Positions 34,325 through 44,340 of a DNA stretch of 64,000 bases are shown here, piece by piece. The notes under the pieces are model-generated. The model did no database searches. It was not told where the DNA came from and was given only the letters and a program-made list of their open reading frames with translations. How positions within the stretch are numbered: position 1 is the stretch's first letter; each line of letters starts with the position of its first letter. The stretch is from assembly GCF_017876515.1 (NCBI RefSeq), contig NZ_JAGIOC010000001.1:1488001-1552000 (forward strand). The letters run 5' to 3'. A program made the translations under genes and the position numbers. Origin of the DNA: Brachybacterium fresconis. GTDB taxonomy: Bacteria > Actinomycetota > Actinomycetes > Actinomycetales > Dermabacteraceae.

Positions 34325-35542
34325 ATGAGCGGAACACAGATGCTCCTGCTGGGGCTGATCCTCGGCGCAGCGCTCGGCGCGGTCGTGAGCTGGCTGGTGA
34401 TGCGAGAGCGCGCACGGTCCGCCGAGCTGCGCCACCACGCGGCGGCCGATTCCTCGGGTCAGCTGCTGCGCCTGGCCGACGAACGGCACGAGCGGGACGT
34501 CGCCCGCCGTGACGCCGCCGAGGAGGAGCGCGAGGCCGAGCTGCAGCGCACCCTCGCACCGATCACCGCGACCCTCTCCCATCTCGAGCGCTCCCTGGCC
34601 CGCTCCGAGGCCGCCCGGGGGGAGGCCGAGGGGGCGCTGCGCTCGCATCTGGCCCAGCTGTCGCAGCGCGCCCAGTCCCTGGAGACCGGCACCAGTGCGC
34701 TCACCGCAGCGCTGCGCGCCCCCACGGCCCGCGGCCGCTGGGGCGAGGTGCAGCTGCGCCGGATCGTCGAGGCCGCCGGCATGCTCGAGCACGTCGACTT
34801 CACCGAGCAGCTGCCCGGCACCCGGGCCGACGGGGACAAGGGGCAGCGTCCGGATCTCGTGGTGCACCTGGCCGGGGACCGGCACGTCGTCATCGACGCG
34901 AAGGCCCCGATGGACGCCTACCTGGATGCGACCGAGGAGGCCGACCCGCAGCGCGCCGCCGCCCGACGGACCGCGCACGCGAAGGCGCTGCGCCACCACG
35001 TCGGCGTGATCTCCTCGAAGGCGTACTGGAAGGCCCTCGGGGACACCCCGGAGTTCACCGTGCTGTTCGTGCCCAGCGACGGTGTGCTCGCCGCCGCGCT
35101 GGAGACGGATCCGGTGCTGCTGGAGGACGCCTTCGGCAAGGACGTCGTGATCGCCTCCCCCGCGACCCTGGTGGCGCTGCTGCGCACGGTCGCCCACACC
35201 TGGCGCACCGATGCCCTGAACCGCGACGCCCGGGCGGTCCTGGATGCCGGGCGCGAACTGCACCATCGCCTCGGCACCTTCACCTCCCACCTGAGCAAGG
35301 TGGGGCGATCGCTGGACTCCTCCGTCGCCGCCTTCAACGACGCGGTCGGCTCCCTGCAGTCACGGGTCATGGTCACCGCAAGGCGCTTCGAGGATCTCGG
35401 GCTGACCGGCACGCCGGTCGACGAGGTCGAGCAGCTCACCCGGCGGGCCCGCACCCTCGAGGACGAGGAGATCGCCGACCTCGCGTCTCCCCCGGAGAAC
35501 CGGGGAGATGGCGAGGTCGAGTCCGAGGGCAGCGCCGGCTGA
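34325..35542 (+). CDS. rmuC: DNA recombination protein RmuC
   Basis: A 405-residue RmuC-family protein. It has an N-terminal membrane anchor (MLLLGLILGAALGAVVSWLVM), a long coiled coil rich in Glu/Arg/Ala (residues 28-130), and the nuclease-like RmuC domain with GRWGEVQLRRIVEAAGM, RPDLVVHL and VVIDAKAPMDAY. It limits DNA inversions in E. coli. The start at 34325 is the first Met before the anchor. The 216 bp upstream gap shows no gene. Confidence 0.92.
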   Translation: MSGTQMLLLGLILGAALGAVVSWLVMRERARSAELRHHAAADSSGQLLRLADERHERDVARRDAAEEEREAELQRTLAPITATLSHLERSLARSEAARGEAEGALRSHLAQLSQRAQSLETGTSALTAALRAPTARGRWGEVQLRRIVEAAGMLEHVDFTEQLPGTRADGDKGQRPDLVVHLAGDRHVVIDAKAPMDAYLDATEEADPQRAAARRTAHAKALRHHVGVISSKAYWKALGDTPEFTVLFVPSDGVLAAALETDPVLLEDAFGKDVVIASPATLVALLRTVAHTWRTDALNRDARAVLDAGRELHHRLGTFTSHLSKVGRSLDSSVAAFNDAVGSLQSRVMVTARRFEDLGLTGTPVDEVEQLTRRARTLEDEEIADLASPPENRGDGEVESEGSAG

Positions 35543-35698
35543 GGTGCGGATACGGGAGCTGTGACGCTCCCGCGGGAAAGCTCTGCCGCGAGATGTCCGG
35601 AGGCGACCTGGGACGCGATCCGTCCTCCCCACCGGCGCTCCATCCCCAATCCGAGGTGGGCGCGCGGACTGTCGGCCCTTCGTGCCACAGTGGTGCCC

Positions 35699-36994
35699 AT
35701 GACCGAGAGCAGCACCGAGCACGGCGGCGGCGATGCTCCGCGGCCGGCACCGGCCCCGACCGCCGCGCTGACCACGGCGGAGAATCCCTGGCCGCTTCGC
35801 CAGCTGTCGGTGAAGGTCGGCGAGTACGTCGCCCGCATGTCCCCGCTGTGGGTCGAGGGCGAGATCGTCCAGTTCAACCGGCGCCCCGGGGCGGGGCTGT
35901 CGTTCATGACCCTGCGCGACGTGGACGTGGACATGTCGTTCTCCGTGCCGGTGCGCGAGTACGTGCTAAGGGGACTGTCGATCGAACCGGTCCCAGGTGC
36001 CCGCGTGGTCGTCCACGCCAAACCCACCTTCTGGACCAAGCGCGGCAGCCTGCAGCTCGAGGCCGACGACATCCGGCCCGTCGGGCTCGGCGAACTGCTG
36101 GCCCGCCTCGAGCAGCTCAAGCGTGTGCTGACGGCGGAGGGGCTTTTCGAGGCGGCCCGCAAGCAGTCGCTGCCGTTCCTGCCCCGCACGGTGGGTCTGA
36201 TCTGTGGCCGCGAGTCCGCCGCCGAGCGGGATGTGGTGGTCAACGCCCGTCGCCGCTGGCCGGCGGTGCAGTTCGAGATCCGTGAGGTCGCGGTCCAGGG
36301 GAACAAGGCGGTCCGCGAGGTCTCCGCCGCGCTGCGCGAGCTCGACGGCCGGGAGGACGTCGACGTCATCATCCTCTCGCGCGGCGGCGGCTCCCTCGAG
36401 GACCTGCTGCCCTTCTCGGACGAGCAGCTGACCCGCCTGGTCGCCGGGGCGAAGACGCCGATCGTCTCGGCCATCGGCCACGAGGTGGACACCCCGCTGA
36501 TCGACCTCGCGGCCGACGTCCGGGCCTCGACCCCCACCGATGCCGCCAAGCGCGTGGTGCCGGATATCCAGGCCGAGCTGGACCAGCTCGACCTGGGCCG
36601 GACCCGCCTGCGCTCCGCGATCCGCGCCCGCCTGGAGCGCGAGCAGTCGGCGCTGGATGCGATGCGCTCCCGGCCCGTGCTGGAGAACCCTTCGACCATC
36701 CTCGCCGGCCGCGCCGACGAGATCCGTTCCCGCATCGCCCTGGCCCGCACTCTGGTGGGTGCTCGCCTGGATCGGGCGGCCGACGAGGTCGATCATCTCG
36801 GGAGCCAGGTGCGCTCGCTCAGCCCGCTGGCGACCCTGGAGCGGGGCTATGCGGTGGTCCAGAGCCCGGACGGGACGATCGTGCGCTCCCCCGAGGCCAC
36901 CTCCGTCGGAGATCCGCTCTCGGTCCGGGTCGCCGGGGGCCGCTTCGGCGTCCAGCGCACCGAGACCGATCCGTACACGCCACCCGCTCCGTGA
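35699..36994 (+). CDS. xseA: Exodeoxyribonuclease VII large subunit
   Basis: A 431-residue subunit: N-terminal OB fold (LSVKVGEYVARMSPLWVEGEI), central catalytic part with SRGGGSLEDLLPFSDE and SAIGHEVDTPLIDLAADVRASTPTDAA, and the terminal repeat LATLERGYAVVQ. With XseB it degrades single-stranded DNA. xseB lies 118 bp downstream. The start is the ATG at 35699; a longer frame upstream is not family-like. Confidence 0.95.
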   Translation: MTESSTEHGGGDAPRPAPAPTAALTTAENPWPLRQLSVKVGEYVARMSPLWVEGEIVQFNRRPGAGLSFMTLRDVDVDMSFSVPVREYVLRGLSIEPVPGARVVVHAKPTFWTKRGSLQLEADDIRPVGLGELLARLEQLKRVLTAEGLFEAARKQSLPFLPRTVGLICGRESAAERDVVVNARRRWPAVQFEIREVAVQGNKAVREVSAALRELDGREDVDVIILSRGGGSLEDLLPFSDEQLTRLVAGAKTPIVSAIGHEVDTPLIDLAADVRASTPTDAAKRVVPDIQAELDQLDLGRTRLRSAIRARLEREQSALDAMRSRPVLENPSTILAGRADEIRSRIALARTLVGARLDRAADEVDHLGSQVRSLSPLATLERGYAVVQSPDGTIVRSPEATSVGDPLSVRVAGGRFGVQRTETDPYTPPAP

Positions 36995-37112
36995 GAGTCG
37001 TGCCCACGCCGCCGCCCGACGGCACGCGGTTCTCGCCCCGAGGCCCTGCCTGACACTGCCCGATCGCTGCCCGAAGAAGTCCCCCGATCCGTCACCCTTT
37101 CGAGGAGTCGCC

Positions 37113-37436
37113 ATGACCCAGTCCCCCGCCGAACCCTCCCCCTCCGATCCCGCTGCTCCCACCGATGCTGTCGAGGACGGCCCGGCGCAGGCCCCCGAGG
37201 TCACTCCCACCGAGGACGTCCAGCTGCCGCCGGACATCGCCGAACTCTCCTACGAGGCCGCGCGGGACCAGCTGGTCGAGGTGGTGCGCCGCCTCGAATC
37301 CGGCCAGGGCGGGCTCGAGGACTCGATCGGCCTGTGGGAGCGCGGGGAGATGCTCGCCCGTCGTTGCCAGCAGTGGCTGGATGGAGCACGCGAGCGTCTC
37401 GACGAGGCCGTCAGCGCGCGACGTCAGGCGGACTGA
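37113..37436 (+). CDS. xseB: Exodeoxyribonuclease VII small subunit
   Basis: A 107-residue subunit. The conserved part is YEAARDQLVEVVRRLESGQGGLEDSIGLWERGEML in the last 65 residues. An acidic/Pro-rich N-terminal extension of about 40 residues is typical of actinobacterial versions. CGAGGAG precedes the ATG. Convergent with the DUF4245 gene, 9 bp apart. Confidence 0.94.
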   Translation: MTQSPAEPSPSDPAAPTDAVEDGPAQAPEVTPTEDVQLPPDIAELSYEAARDQLVEVVRRLESGQGGLEDSIGLWERGEMLARRCQQWLDGARERLDEAVSARRQAD

Positions 37437-37445
37437 CCGCCCACA

Positions 37446-38114
37446 TCATTCCTGGACGTCGGCGAGCGCCTGCTCCATCAGCGCCTGGATCTCCTCACGG
37501 TCCGTCGCGCCGTGCACGAGCAGACCGAAGTCCTCGCCCTGGCAGGAGAGGGCGAGCTCCGTCGTCCCGTCCGTGTCACCGCTGAGCACCTGGCACTGGG
37601 CACCGCCGATGCTCAGCTCCTCCTGGACCGTCGCACCCGGCAGCGCCGAGGACAGCATCGGGGCGCCGACCTCGGCCGCCTCCGTCAACGTCACCAGCTG
37701 GTCGCTCGGGGAGGTGTACTCCACGGTCCATTGCGGCGACTCGCCACCGGTGAAGCGGGCGGAACGCTCCGTCCAGCCCTCCTGCGGATTCGGCGCCGCG
37801 ACGGGGAAGCTCACGGCATCCTGCGCTCGTTCGGCGCTCTCGGAGACGTCGAGCTCCGAGTTCGCCAGCGGCTCCCGCCCCGGATCGCTGCCCACGCCGA
37901 AGAACGCGATCGCGATCACGACGACGACCGCCATGGTCAGGACGAGGGCCCAGATCATGTTCCGCAGCACGGTGTTCTTCTTCGACGGCAGCTCGTAGGC
38001 CGACTTCGGCTGCGGTCGCGGCTCCGGGGTCTCCGCGACGTCCTCCGGCGCAGAGTTCGCCGGGGCCTCTGGAGTCTCCCGCGAGTCCGGGGTCTGGTCA
38101 TCAGGCACGTGCAT
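37446..38114 (-). CDS. DUF4245 family membrane-anchored protein
   Basis: A 222-residue protein: cytoplasmic Pro/Glu-rich N-terminus, one membrane helix (NMIWALVLTMAVVVVIAIAFF, residues 52-72), then an extracytoplasmic domain with FPVAAPNPQEGWTERSARFTG, typical of DUF4245. GACAAT lies 6 nt before the ATG. The family often flanks fumarase or xseAB-type genes in actinobacteria. Function unknown. Confidence 0.83.
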   Translation of the reverse strand: MHVPDDQTPDSRETPEAPANSAPEDVAETPEPRPQPKSAYELPSKKNTVLRNMIWALVLTMAVVVVIAIAFFGVGSDPGREPLANSELDVSESAERAQDAVSFPVAAPNPQEGWTERSARFTGGESPQWTVEYTSPSDQLVTLTEAAEVGAPMLSSALPGATVQEELSIGGAQCQVLSGDTDGTTELALSCQGEDFGLLVHGATDREEIQALMEQALADVQE

Positions 38115-38216
38115 ACCTCCATTGTCCCCGCTGCGTCGGGTCCCCGCTCCCAGGGTGCGGCCCCACCAGCGCTCCCCGCGTTCGCCCCGGCCGGGGAAAC
38201 CTGCGATGATCGACGC

Positions 38217-39128
38217 GTGACCGCGACATTCCTCATCACTGGAGAAGCACTCACCGACATCGTCGTCGACGCGGACGGCGCACGGCGCGAGCATCCCGGC
38301 GGCTCCCCCCTGAACGTGGCCGTGGCCCTCAGCCGCCTCGGCCATGATGCCCACCTGCTCACGCGCATCGGCCGCGACGATCGCGGTGACGCGATCCGCG
38401 CCCATCTGGCGGACTCCGGCGTGGAGCTCACGCCGGGCAGCACGGTCGACGCGCCCACCTCGACCGCCCAGGCCACGCTGGATGCGACCGGCGCCGCCAC
38501 CTACACCTTCGACCTGGTGTGGGATCCCGACCCCGCGGGGCTCCCCTCATCGGTCGACGCCGTGCACACTTCGTCGATCGCGGCGGTGACGGACCCGGGA
38601 GCGGCGACCGTCATGGACGTGCTGCGCCGCACCCGCGACCGCGCCACGATCAGCTACGACCCCAACGCCCGGCCGACCCTGATGGGCGAGGCGGAGCCCG
38701 TGCGGGAACGGGTGGAGGCGAACATCGCCCTGAGCGACGTCGTCAAGGCATCCGACGAGGACGTGGCCTGGCTGTACGGCACCGACGACGTCGAGGACGT
38801 CGTCGCCTCCTGGCTCGAGATGGGCCCGGCGCTGACGGTGATGACCCGTGGCGATGACGGCGCCGTGGGCTTCGCGGGTTCCGGCCGCGTGCAGGTCTCC
38901 CCCGTCGTCGTCGAGGCCGTCGACACCGTCGGCGCCGGGGACACCTTCTCCGCCGGGATCCTCGATGCCCTCGCCGCGAAGGGCCTGCTGGGCGCGGACC
39001 GGCGAGAACCGCTGGCCGCGATGCCGTCGGACGACGTCGCCACCGTGCTGCGCCGCGCATCCTCGCTCGCCGCCATCACCGTCTCGCGGGCCGGGGCGAA
39101 TCCCCCGTGGAGCCACGAGCTCACCTGA
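38217..39128 (+). CDS. PfkB-family carbohydrate kinase
   Basis: A 303-residue ribokinase-fold kinase. The start signature is [15 protein letters not shown] (residues 27-41), and the catalytic signature is [17 protein letters not shown] (about residue 240), with the base Asp in GAGD. It would phosphorylate a sugar such as fructose. The GTG start at 38217 follows GATGAT by 6 nt. Next to fumC, but with no obvious metabolic link. Confidence 0.9.
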   Translation: MTATFLITGEALTDIVVDADGARREHPGGSPLNVAVALSRLGHDAHLLTRIGRDDRGDAIRAHLADSGVELTPGSTVDAPTSTAQATLDATGAATYTFDLVWDPDPAGLPSSVDAVHTSSIAAVTDPGAATVMDVLRRTRDRATISYDPNARPTLMGEAEPVRERVEANIALSDVVKASDEDVAWLYGTDDVEDVVASWLEMGPALTVMTRGDDGAVGFAGSGRVQVSPVVVEAVDTVGAGDTFSAGILDALAAKGLLGADRREPLAAMPSDDVATVLRRASSLAAITVSRAGANPPWSHELT

Positions 39129-39298
39129 CCCGCCCGTCAGCCGGCTCCGTCGGCCGGTCCACCTTCGACCACCCGCCCCGCCCACCAGACCCACCGGCCC
39201 GTCGGCCGATCCATCGATCTCGCCATCACGCGGCCACGCCGCGCGTCGACCACCCCGTACTCCGTCCGACCCACCACCACCCCCGAGGAGGCCTCTCC

Positions 39299-40714
39299 AT
39301 GTCCCAGTCCACGCCCGGCACCGCCCAGGACGGCTACCGCATCGAGCACGACACGATGGGAGAGGTGCGCGTGCCCGCCTCGGCCCTGTACGGAGCCCAG
39401 ACCCAGCGCGCCGTCCAGAACTTCCCGATCTCGGGACAGGGGCTCGAGCCCGCGCACATCCACGCCCTGGCTCAGGTGAAGAAGGCGGCCGCCCGCGCTA
39501 ACCAGGACCTGGGCGTGCTGGATGCCGGCATCGCCGAGGCGATCATCGCCGCGGCCGACGAGGTCGTCGCCGGTCAGCACGATGACCAGTTCCCGGTCGA
39601 CACCTACCAGACCGGCTCCGGCACCAGCTCCAACATGAACATGAACGAGGTGCTGGCGACCCTTGCCTCCGACGGCGACCGCCAGGTCCACCCCAACGAC
39701 CACGTCAACTGCTCGCAGTCCTCCAATGACGTCTTCCCGACCTCGGTGCACGTCGCGGTCACCGCGGGCGTCGTCGAGAAGCTGCTGCCCGCGCTCACCC
39801 ATCTCGCCGAGGCGCTGGAGACCAAGGCCGAAGCGTGGAAGGCCGTCGTGAAGTCCGGCCGCACCCACCTCATGGACGCCACCCCCGTCACCCTCGGCCA
39901 GGAGTTCGGTGGCTACGCGGCCGCGATCCGCTACGGCATCGAGCGGGTCGAGGCGGCGCTGCCGCGCACGGCCGAGGTCCCCCAGGGCGGCACCGCCGTG
40001 GGCACCGGCATCAACACACCGACCGGGTTCCCGCAGAAGGTCATCGCCAACCTCGCCGAGCAGACCTCCCTGCCGCTGACCGAGGCCCGCAACCACTTCG
40101 AGGCACAGTCCGCCCGCGACGGGCTGGTGGAGATGTCCGGGGCACTGCGCACGATCGCCGTCTCCGTCACCAAGATCTGCAACGACCTGCGCTGGATGGG
40201 CTCCGGCCCCAACACCGGCCTCGGCGAGATCGCGATCCCCGACCTGCAGCCGGGCTCCTCGATCATGCCGGGCAAGGTCAACCCCGTCATCCCCGAGGCC
40301 GTGCTCATGGTGTGCGCGAAGATCGTCGGCAACGACGCGGCCATCGCCTGGGGCGGCGCGCAGGGCGCCTTCGAGCTCAACGTGCAGATCCCCCTGATGG
40401 GCACCAGCCTGCTGGAGTCGATCCGGCTGCTCGCCAACGCCTCCACGGCCCTGGCCGACAAGACGGTCGACGGTCTGGTCGCGAACGAGGAGAAGGCTCG
40501 CTTCTACGCCGAGGCCTCCCCCTCGATCGTCACCCCGCTGAACAAGCTCATCGGCTACGAATCCGCCGCCAAGATCGCCAAGCACGCCGTGGCCGAACGG
40601 GTCCCGGTGCGCGATGCCGTGATCGAGCTGGGCTTCGTCGAGCGCGGCGAGCTGACCGAGGAGCAGCTCGACGCGGCCCTGGACGTGCTGTCGATGACCT
40701 CGCCGAAGGCCTGA
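39299..40714 (+). CDS. fumC: Class II fumarate hydratase
   Basis: A 471-residue fumarase: [51 protein letters not shown] and the superfamily signature [15 protein letters not shown] (about residue 320), which carries the catalytic Ser loop. It converts fumarate to malate in the TCA cycle. CGAGGAGG lies before the ATG. Monocistronic. Confidence 0.96.
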   Translation: MSQSTPGTAQDGYRIEHDTMGEVRVPASALYGAQTQRAVQNFPISGQGLEPAHIHALAQVKKAAARANQDLGVLDAGIAEAIIAAADEVVAGQHDDQFPVDTYQTGSGTSSNMNMNEVLATLASDGDRQVHPNDHVNCSQSSNDVFPTSVHVAVTAGVVEKLLPALTHLAEALETKAEAWKAVVKSGRTHLMDATPVTLGQEFGGYAAAIRYGIERVEAALPRTAEVPQGGTAVGTGINTPTGFPQKVIANLAEQTSLPLTEARNHFEAQSARDGLVEMSGALRTIAVSVTKICNDLRWMGSGPNTGLGEIAIPDLQPGSSIMPGKVNPVIPEAVLMVCAKIVGNDAAIAWGGAQGAFELNVQIPLMGTSLLESIRLLANASTALADKTVDGLVANEEKARFYAEASPSIVTPLNKLIGYESAAKIAKHAVAERVPVRDAVIELGFVERGELTEEQLDAALDVLSMTSPKA

Positions 40715-41092
40715 TCGCCGGGCAGGGAGCACTCCGCCGACAGCGCACCGGTCGCCCGGTCATGGGTCGGTGATCGCATCCACCGGCGCTCTGCGAGCAG
40801 GCGACGTCGTATACGGCCCGCCATGCTCGCAGGCCGCCCGTGGATGCGACCGGCTCACGCGGTGTCGGAGAGAGCCATCGACTCACGCTGTGCCGGCAAG
40901 AGCGACCGACGCACGCGGTACCGGAGAGAGCCATCGACTCACGCTGTGCCGGCAAGAGCGACCGGCTCACGCGGTGTCGGAGAGAGCCATCGACTCACGC
41001 TGTGCCGGCGAGAGCGACCGGCTCCAGCGGCACTGGCGAGAGCGACCGGCGCCCGCGTGGTCGGATCAACTCACCGGGGACCTTGTCGGGCG
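40715..41092. other. Gap after fumC, filled mainly by a tandem array
   Basis: The 378 bp between fumC and the ABC permease contain no supportable gene. Most of it is the 28/56 bp repeat array. Confidence 0.7.
40846..41070. repeat. Tandem array of 56 bp units made of two 28 bp half-units
   Basis: Units start at 40846, 40902, 40958 and 41014, with a further half-unit at 41042. Each 56 bp unit is two diverged 28 bp halves sharing a CTCACGC-GTG-CGG core. The units differ by a few bases. They translate as repeat peptides in several frames, but none looks like a real protein. Function unknown. Confidence 0.85.
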
Positions 41093-41839
41093 TCAGTCCC
41101 AGCGGAACACCCGCACCGCCACGACTACGCTGACTCCCGTCCACACCAGGCACACCAGCACGTCCGGCCAACTGCCGTGCCCGCCCGCGAGCGCGGTGTT
41201 CAGCAGCTCTGCGGAGGCGCCGCCGGGCGTGAGGTCCGTGAGCGTGCGCGCCCAGTCGGGCATGACCGCGCGGGGGATCCACAGCCCGGCGCAGAACAGC
41301 ATGAGGATCGCGACGAGGTTTCCCACACCCGCAAGCACCTTCACGGTGGGGATCAGCGCGCACAGCACTGCGCCGACGGCCAGGAACACCGCACTCATCA
41401 GCAGGATCACGGCCGCCAACAGCAGCGGATGATCGGGCGCCCGTCCCCCGGCGGCGATCGTGACCAGCACGATCACGGAGGCCACCACCACGGCCAGCAC
41501 CGCGTGCACGGCGATCGTCGCCACGAGCAGGTTGGAGGGGGCGATCGGTGTGGTGCGCAGCCGCCGCAGGAAACCGGACTCACGGTGCGTGCCGAGGGTC
41601 TGCGGCATGACCATCACGCCGGTCATCGTCACCGAGAACATCACGATCGGGGCGGTGAACGCCTCGATCACGCTGAGCCCACCGAACGCGGCCCGCTCGA
41701 CGCGGGCGGCCGGGATCAGCGCCAGGATCACGATCGCCAGCAGCGGCAACCCGACGCTGAACAGGATCGAGGCCGGCGAGCGATAGATCTGGCGCATCTC
41801 GGCGCGGGTGAGGGCGGCGCTGGCCGCAGCAGCGGTCAT
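41093..41839 (-). CDS. ABC-2 type exporter permease
   Basis: A 248-residue permease with six hydrophobic segments: SPASILFSVGLPLLAIVILAL at the start and GVGNLVAILMLFCAGLWIP near the end. The segment MPQTLGTHRESGFLRRLRTTPI is typical of ABC-2 drug exporters. The start overlaps the ATPase stop as ATGA. Ends just before the tandem array. Confidence 0.87.
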   Translation of the reverse strand: MTAAAASAALTRAEMRQIYRSPASILFSVGLPLLAIVILALIPAARVERAAFGGLSVIEAFTAPIVMFSVTMTGVMVMPQTLGTHRESGFLRRLRTTPIAPSNLLVATIAVHAVLAVVVASVIVLVTIAAGGRAPDHPLLLAAVILLMSAVFLAVGAVLCALIPTVKVLAGVGNLVAILMLFCAGLWIPRAVMPDWARTLTDLTPGGASAELLNTALAGGHGSWPDVLVCLVWTGVSVVVAVRVFRWD

Positions 41840-42789
41840 CGCAGGGTCCTCTCGTCGGCCGGGCGGACGCCCGGTGCGGCATTCTCGTGCTCCTCGCCGG
41901 TGACGAGACGGTGGTAGGCGTCCTCGAGAGTGGGGCGGTCGACGCCGACGCCTCGCGCCCGGATCCCCCGGCGCGCCAGGTGGGCCAGCACCGCCTGCGG
42001 GCTGGCGTCGCCGCCGTCGACGACGATCGCTCCCCCGGACCGGGCGACGGCGGCGACGTCCTCGCACTGCTCGAGCTCCGTCAGGACGAGCTCATCGACC
42101 TCAGCCTGGAAGGTTGTGCGCTGCACTCCCGTGCGCCCCACGATCTGCTGCGGCGAGCCGTCGGCGATGATCTCGCCGTCCTGGAGGATCACCATCCGGT
42201 CGCACAACCGCTGGGCCTCCTCCATCGAGTGGGTGACCAGGAGCATGGTCATGCCCTCGGCTCGTCGGCGTTCGAGCTGGGCCCAGATGCGGCGGCGTGC
42301 GGCCGGGTCGAGCCCCGTGGTCAGCTCGTCGAGGATCGCGATCCGCGGGCGGCCGATGAGGGCGAGGGCGACCGAGAGCCGCTGCTGCTGCCCTCCGGAG
42401 AGCTTCGCGAAGGCCTGATCCGCCTGAGACGTCAGGTCGAACTCCTCCATCAGCTGGTGCGGGGGCAGCGGATCCGGGTAGAAGGCGGCGAACAGCTCGA
42501 GCACCTCGCGGGTGCGCAGCACGCCGGGGACGCGGATCTGCTGCAGCTGGACCCCGAGGAGGCGACGCAGTTCCGGGGTGGGGCGGGAGGGGTCGATGCC
42601 GGCGACGGTGATCGTGCCGCCGTCGTTCTCGCGCAGACCGGCCAAGCATTCGACAAGCGTCGTCTTCCCGGCCCCGTTGGGGCCGGCGACCCCCAGGATC
42701 TCCCCTTCGTCGAGGTCGAGATCGACGCCCCGGAGGACCGGGCGGTGCGCATAGTTCTTCGTGAGTCCACGGAGCGAGAGCAGGGGCAT
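41836..42789 (-). CDS. ABC exporter ATPase
   Basis: A 317-residue ATPase: Walker A GPNGAGKTT, signature [15 protein letters not shown], Walker B IAILDELTTGLDP (Leu where most have Pro), H-loop THS. A DrrA-like C-terminal domain of about 100 residues follows. With the downstream permease it forms an exporter. The start at 42789 is the first Met before the ATPase fold. Confidence 0.88.
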   Translation of the reverse strand: MPLLSLRGLTKNYAHRPVLRGVDLDLDEGEILGVAGPNGAGKTTLVECLAGLRENDGGTITVAGIDPSRPTPELRRLLGVQLQQIRVPGVLRTREVLELFAAFYPDPLPPHQLMEEFDLTSQADQAFAKLSGGQQQRLSVALALIGRPRIAILDELTTGLDPAARRRIWAQLERRRAEGMTMLLVTHSMEEAQRLCDRMVILQDGEIIADGSPQQIVGRTGVQRTTFQAEVDELVLTELEQCEDVAAVARSGGAIVVDGGDASPQAVLAHLARRGIRARGVGVDRPTLEDAYHRLVTGEEHENAAPGVRPADERTLR

Positions 42790-42938
42790 GACCTGATCCT
42801 CCGCCTGTTCTCGAGGACGCGGATCGACCATTCGGGGTGCAGTGCATTCACCGATCGGGGGACCCCATCGAGCTCGCACGCGCACGACGTCTGCGTTGTC
42901 GACTTCGCGCCGGCGCTCCTCGAATCGCCCCGGCCCAC

Positions 42939-43850
42939 CTACGCGACGAGCGCGCCCTCTCCGCGTCGAGGACGCTTCCTGTACTCGCCACGGCGGTAGA
43001 TCGCCAGCAGCATCCGCTCCGTCTGTGACCAACGCCGGAAGACCTGCTCCCACGACAGACGGGTCACGGTGTATCCCCAGGAGGTCAGGTGGAGGTCCCG
43101 CTCTCGGTCCTCGTCGTAGCTGCGCGGGTCGTCGTGGAACTCCCGGCTGTCGCACTCGATCACCCAGCTCTCCCCCACCAGCAGGTCCATTCGTCGCCGC
43201 CCGTCGGGGAAGCGGACCTGGGAGCGGACCGCCACTCCTCGGGACTCGAACCACCAGCGCACGGTGGTCTCGGTGCCGGACTCGGCATCGCCGCGAACCC
43301 GTGCGAGTGGTCGCCGCGCGCATTGCGGCAACGAGGCGATGATCCTGTCGACGTCGCGCCGGCTGAGCATCTCGCGGTGCATCGCGGACTCGAACAGCAC
43401 CGCTGCCTTCACCACGGGGAGGCAGCGACCGGCATGCTCGAGAATGAGCTGCACGTCCGGAACAGGGTCGAGGTCCGGCCACGCCCGCAGCTCGGGACCA
43501 TGGAGGACCAGAGGCTGTGCCTTCCCGCTCGGGACGGCTTGCCCGCCGCGGCGTCGCACGCGGAGCGCCCGAGTGTTCTCGAGCTCGAGCCCGGCGGTCA
43601 GTCTGCGGGGGCGGTAGACATGTGTCCCGGTATGGGGAGGAGTCCAGAGACCGTGCACGGAAGCGCCATCGAGGCAGGTGGGACGCACTCCGAGGCGCAG
43701 CAGCGCCACGATGTCCGGTGGCGCTTCCGGGGTGGCGTACCACGGCTGAATGCTGGTCACCGCATCCTCACGGAGCCATCTGGCCAGAGTCCGGCGCGCG
43801 ATCCCTTCAGCTCTGAGCTGCTTCTTGTGCCGGATACCTGGGATCTCCAT
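42939..43850 (-). CDS. Protein with C-terminal DUF559/Vsr-like nuclease domain
   Basis: A 303-residue protein common in actinobacteria. The N-terminal part resembles AbiEi-like/type IV antitoxin helical modules (RHKKQLRAEGIARRTLARWLRED). The C-terminal part holds a PD-(D/E)XK-type core: GRRRMDLLVGESWVIECDSREFHDDPRSYDEDRERD and then LTSWGYTVTRLSWEQVF. The Asp-Leu and Glu-Cys-Asp pieces fit a Vsr/DUF559 nuclease. The start at 43850 excludes a long repeat-encoded extension. Role unknown; it lies between the ABC exporter and a 19 bp tandem array. Confidence 0.72.
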   Translation of the reverse strand: MEIPGIRHKKQLRAEGIARRTLARWLREDAVTSIQPWYATPEAPPDIVALLRLGVRPTCLDGASVHGLWTPPHTGTHVYRPRRLTAGLELENTRALRVRRRGGQAVPSGKAQPLVLHGPELRAWPDLDPVPDVQLILEHAGRCLPVVKAAVLFESAMHREMLSRRDVDRIIASLPQCARRPLARVRGDAESGTETTVRWWFESRGVAVRSQVRFPDGRRRMDLLVGESWVIECDSREFHDDPRSYDEDRERDLHLTSWGYTVTRLSWEQVFRRWSQTERMLLAIYRRGEYRKRPRRGEGALVA

Positions 43851-43950
43851 GGCCCGTATCCGATCACCGACACGCCGTCGCCGTCTCCGTCGTGCGCACG
43901 CCTGTGGACGGCAGAAGCCTGGGGAGGAAAGGCAGCCACGGGCGCGGTAC

Positions 43951-44178
43951 GCGACCTGCGCGACAGATGGCGACCTGCGCGACAGTTCGCGACCTGCGCG
44001 ACAGATGGCGACCTGCGCGACAGTTCGCGACCTGCGCGACAGATGGCGACCTGCGCGACAGTTCGCGACCTGCGCGACAGATGGCGACCTGCGCGACAGT
44101 TCGCGACCTGCGCGACAGATGGCGACCTGCGCGACAGTTCGCGACCTGTGCGACCGCTGGCGACATGCGCGACAGCTG
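43951..44178. repeat. Twelve tandem 19 bp half-units (38 bp period)
   Basis: Two 19-mers alternate: GCGACCTGCGCGACAGATG and GCGACCTGCGCGACAGTTC. Ten copies are exact and the last two (44141-44178) have diverged. There are no spacers, so this is not a CRISPR. It begins 101 bp upstream of the nuclease-like gene start. The exact copies point to recent expansion. Confidence 0.93.
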
Positions 44179-44340
44179 GCGGCGGCGCCACAAGGGGGCG
44201 ATGTGAGTGGCCCCAGACCGTGATCGCCGCATCGACCGGCGCTATAGGAGCAGCCAACGCTCCCACGAGCCCTCCCCGCTGACATGGCGCCAGCGGGCAC
44301 GATCCCCACTCAGCACTGCACCATCCTGGTCCTGATCCAC

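Noticed and set aside
40846..41070. A repeat-protein gene in the 56 bp array
   Set aside because: Several frames are open only because the repeat lacks stops; no ribosome site, start context or protein-like ends were found.
43951..44178. CRISPR-like repeats
   Set aside because: The units are contiguous with no unique spacers and no cas genes are present; it is a plain tandem array.
42939..44309. N-terminal extension of the nuclease-like protein through the 19 bp repeats
   Set aside because: The extension encodes only repeat peptide, and a proper start with normal family N-terminus exists at 43850.
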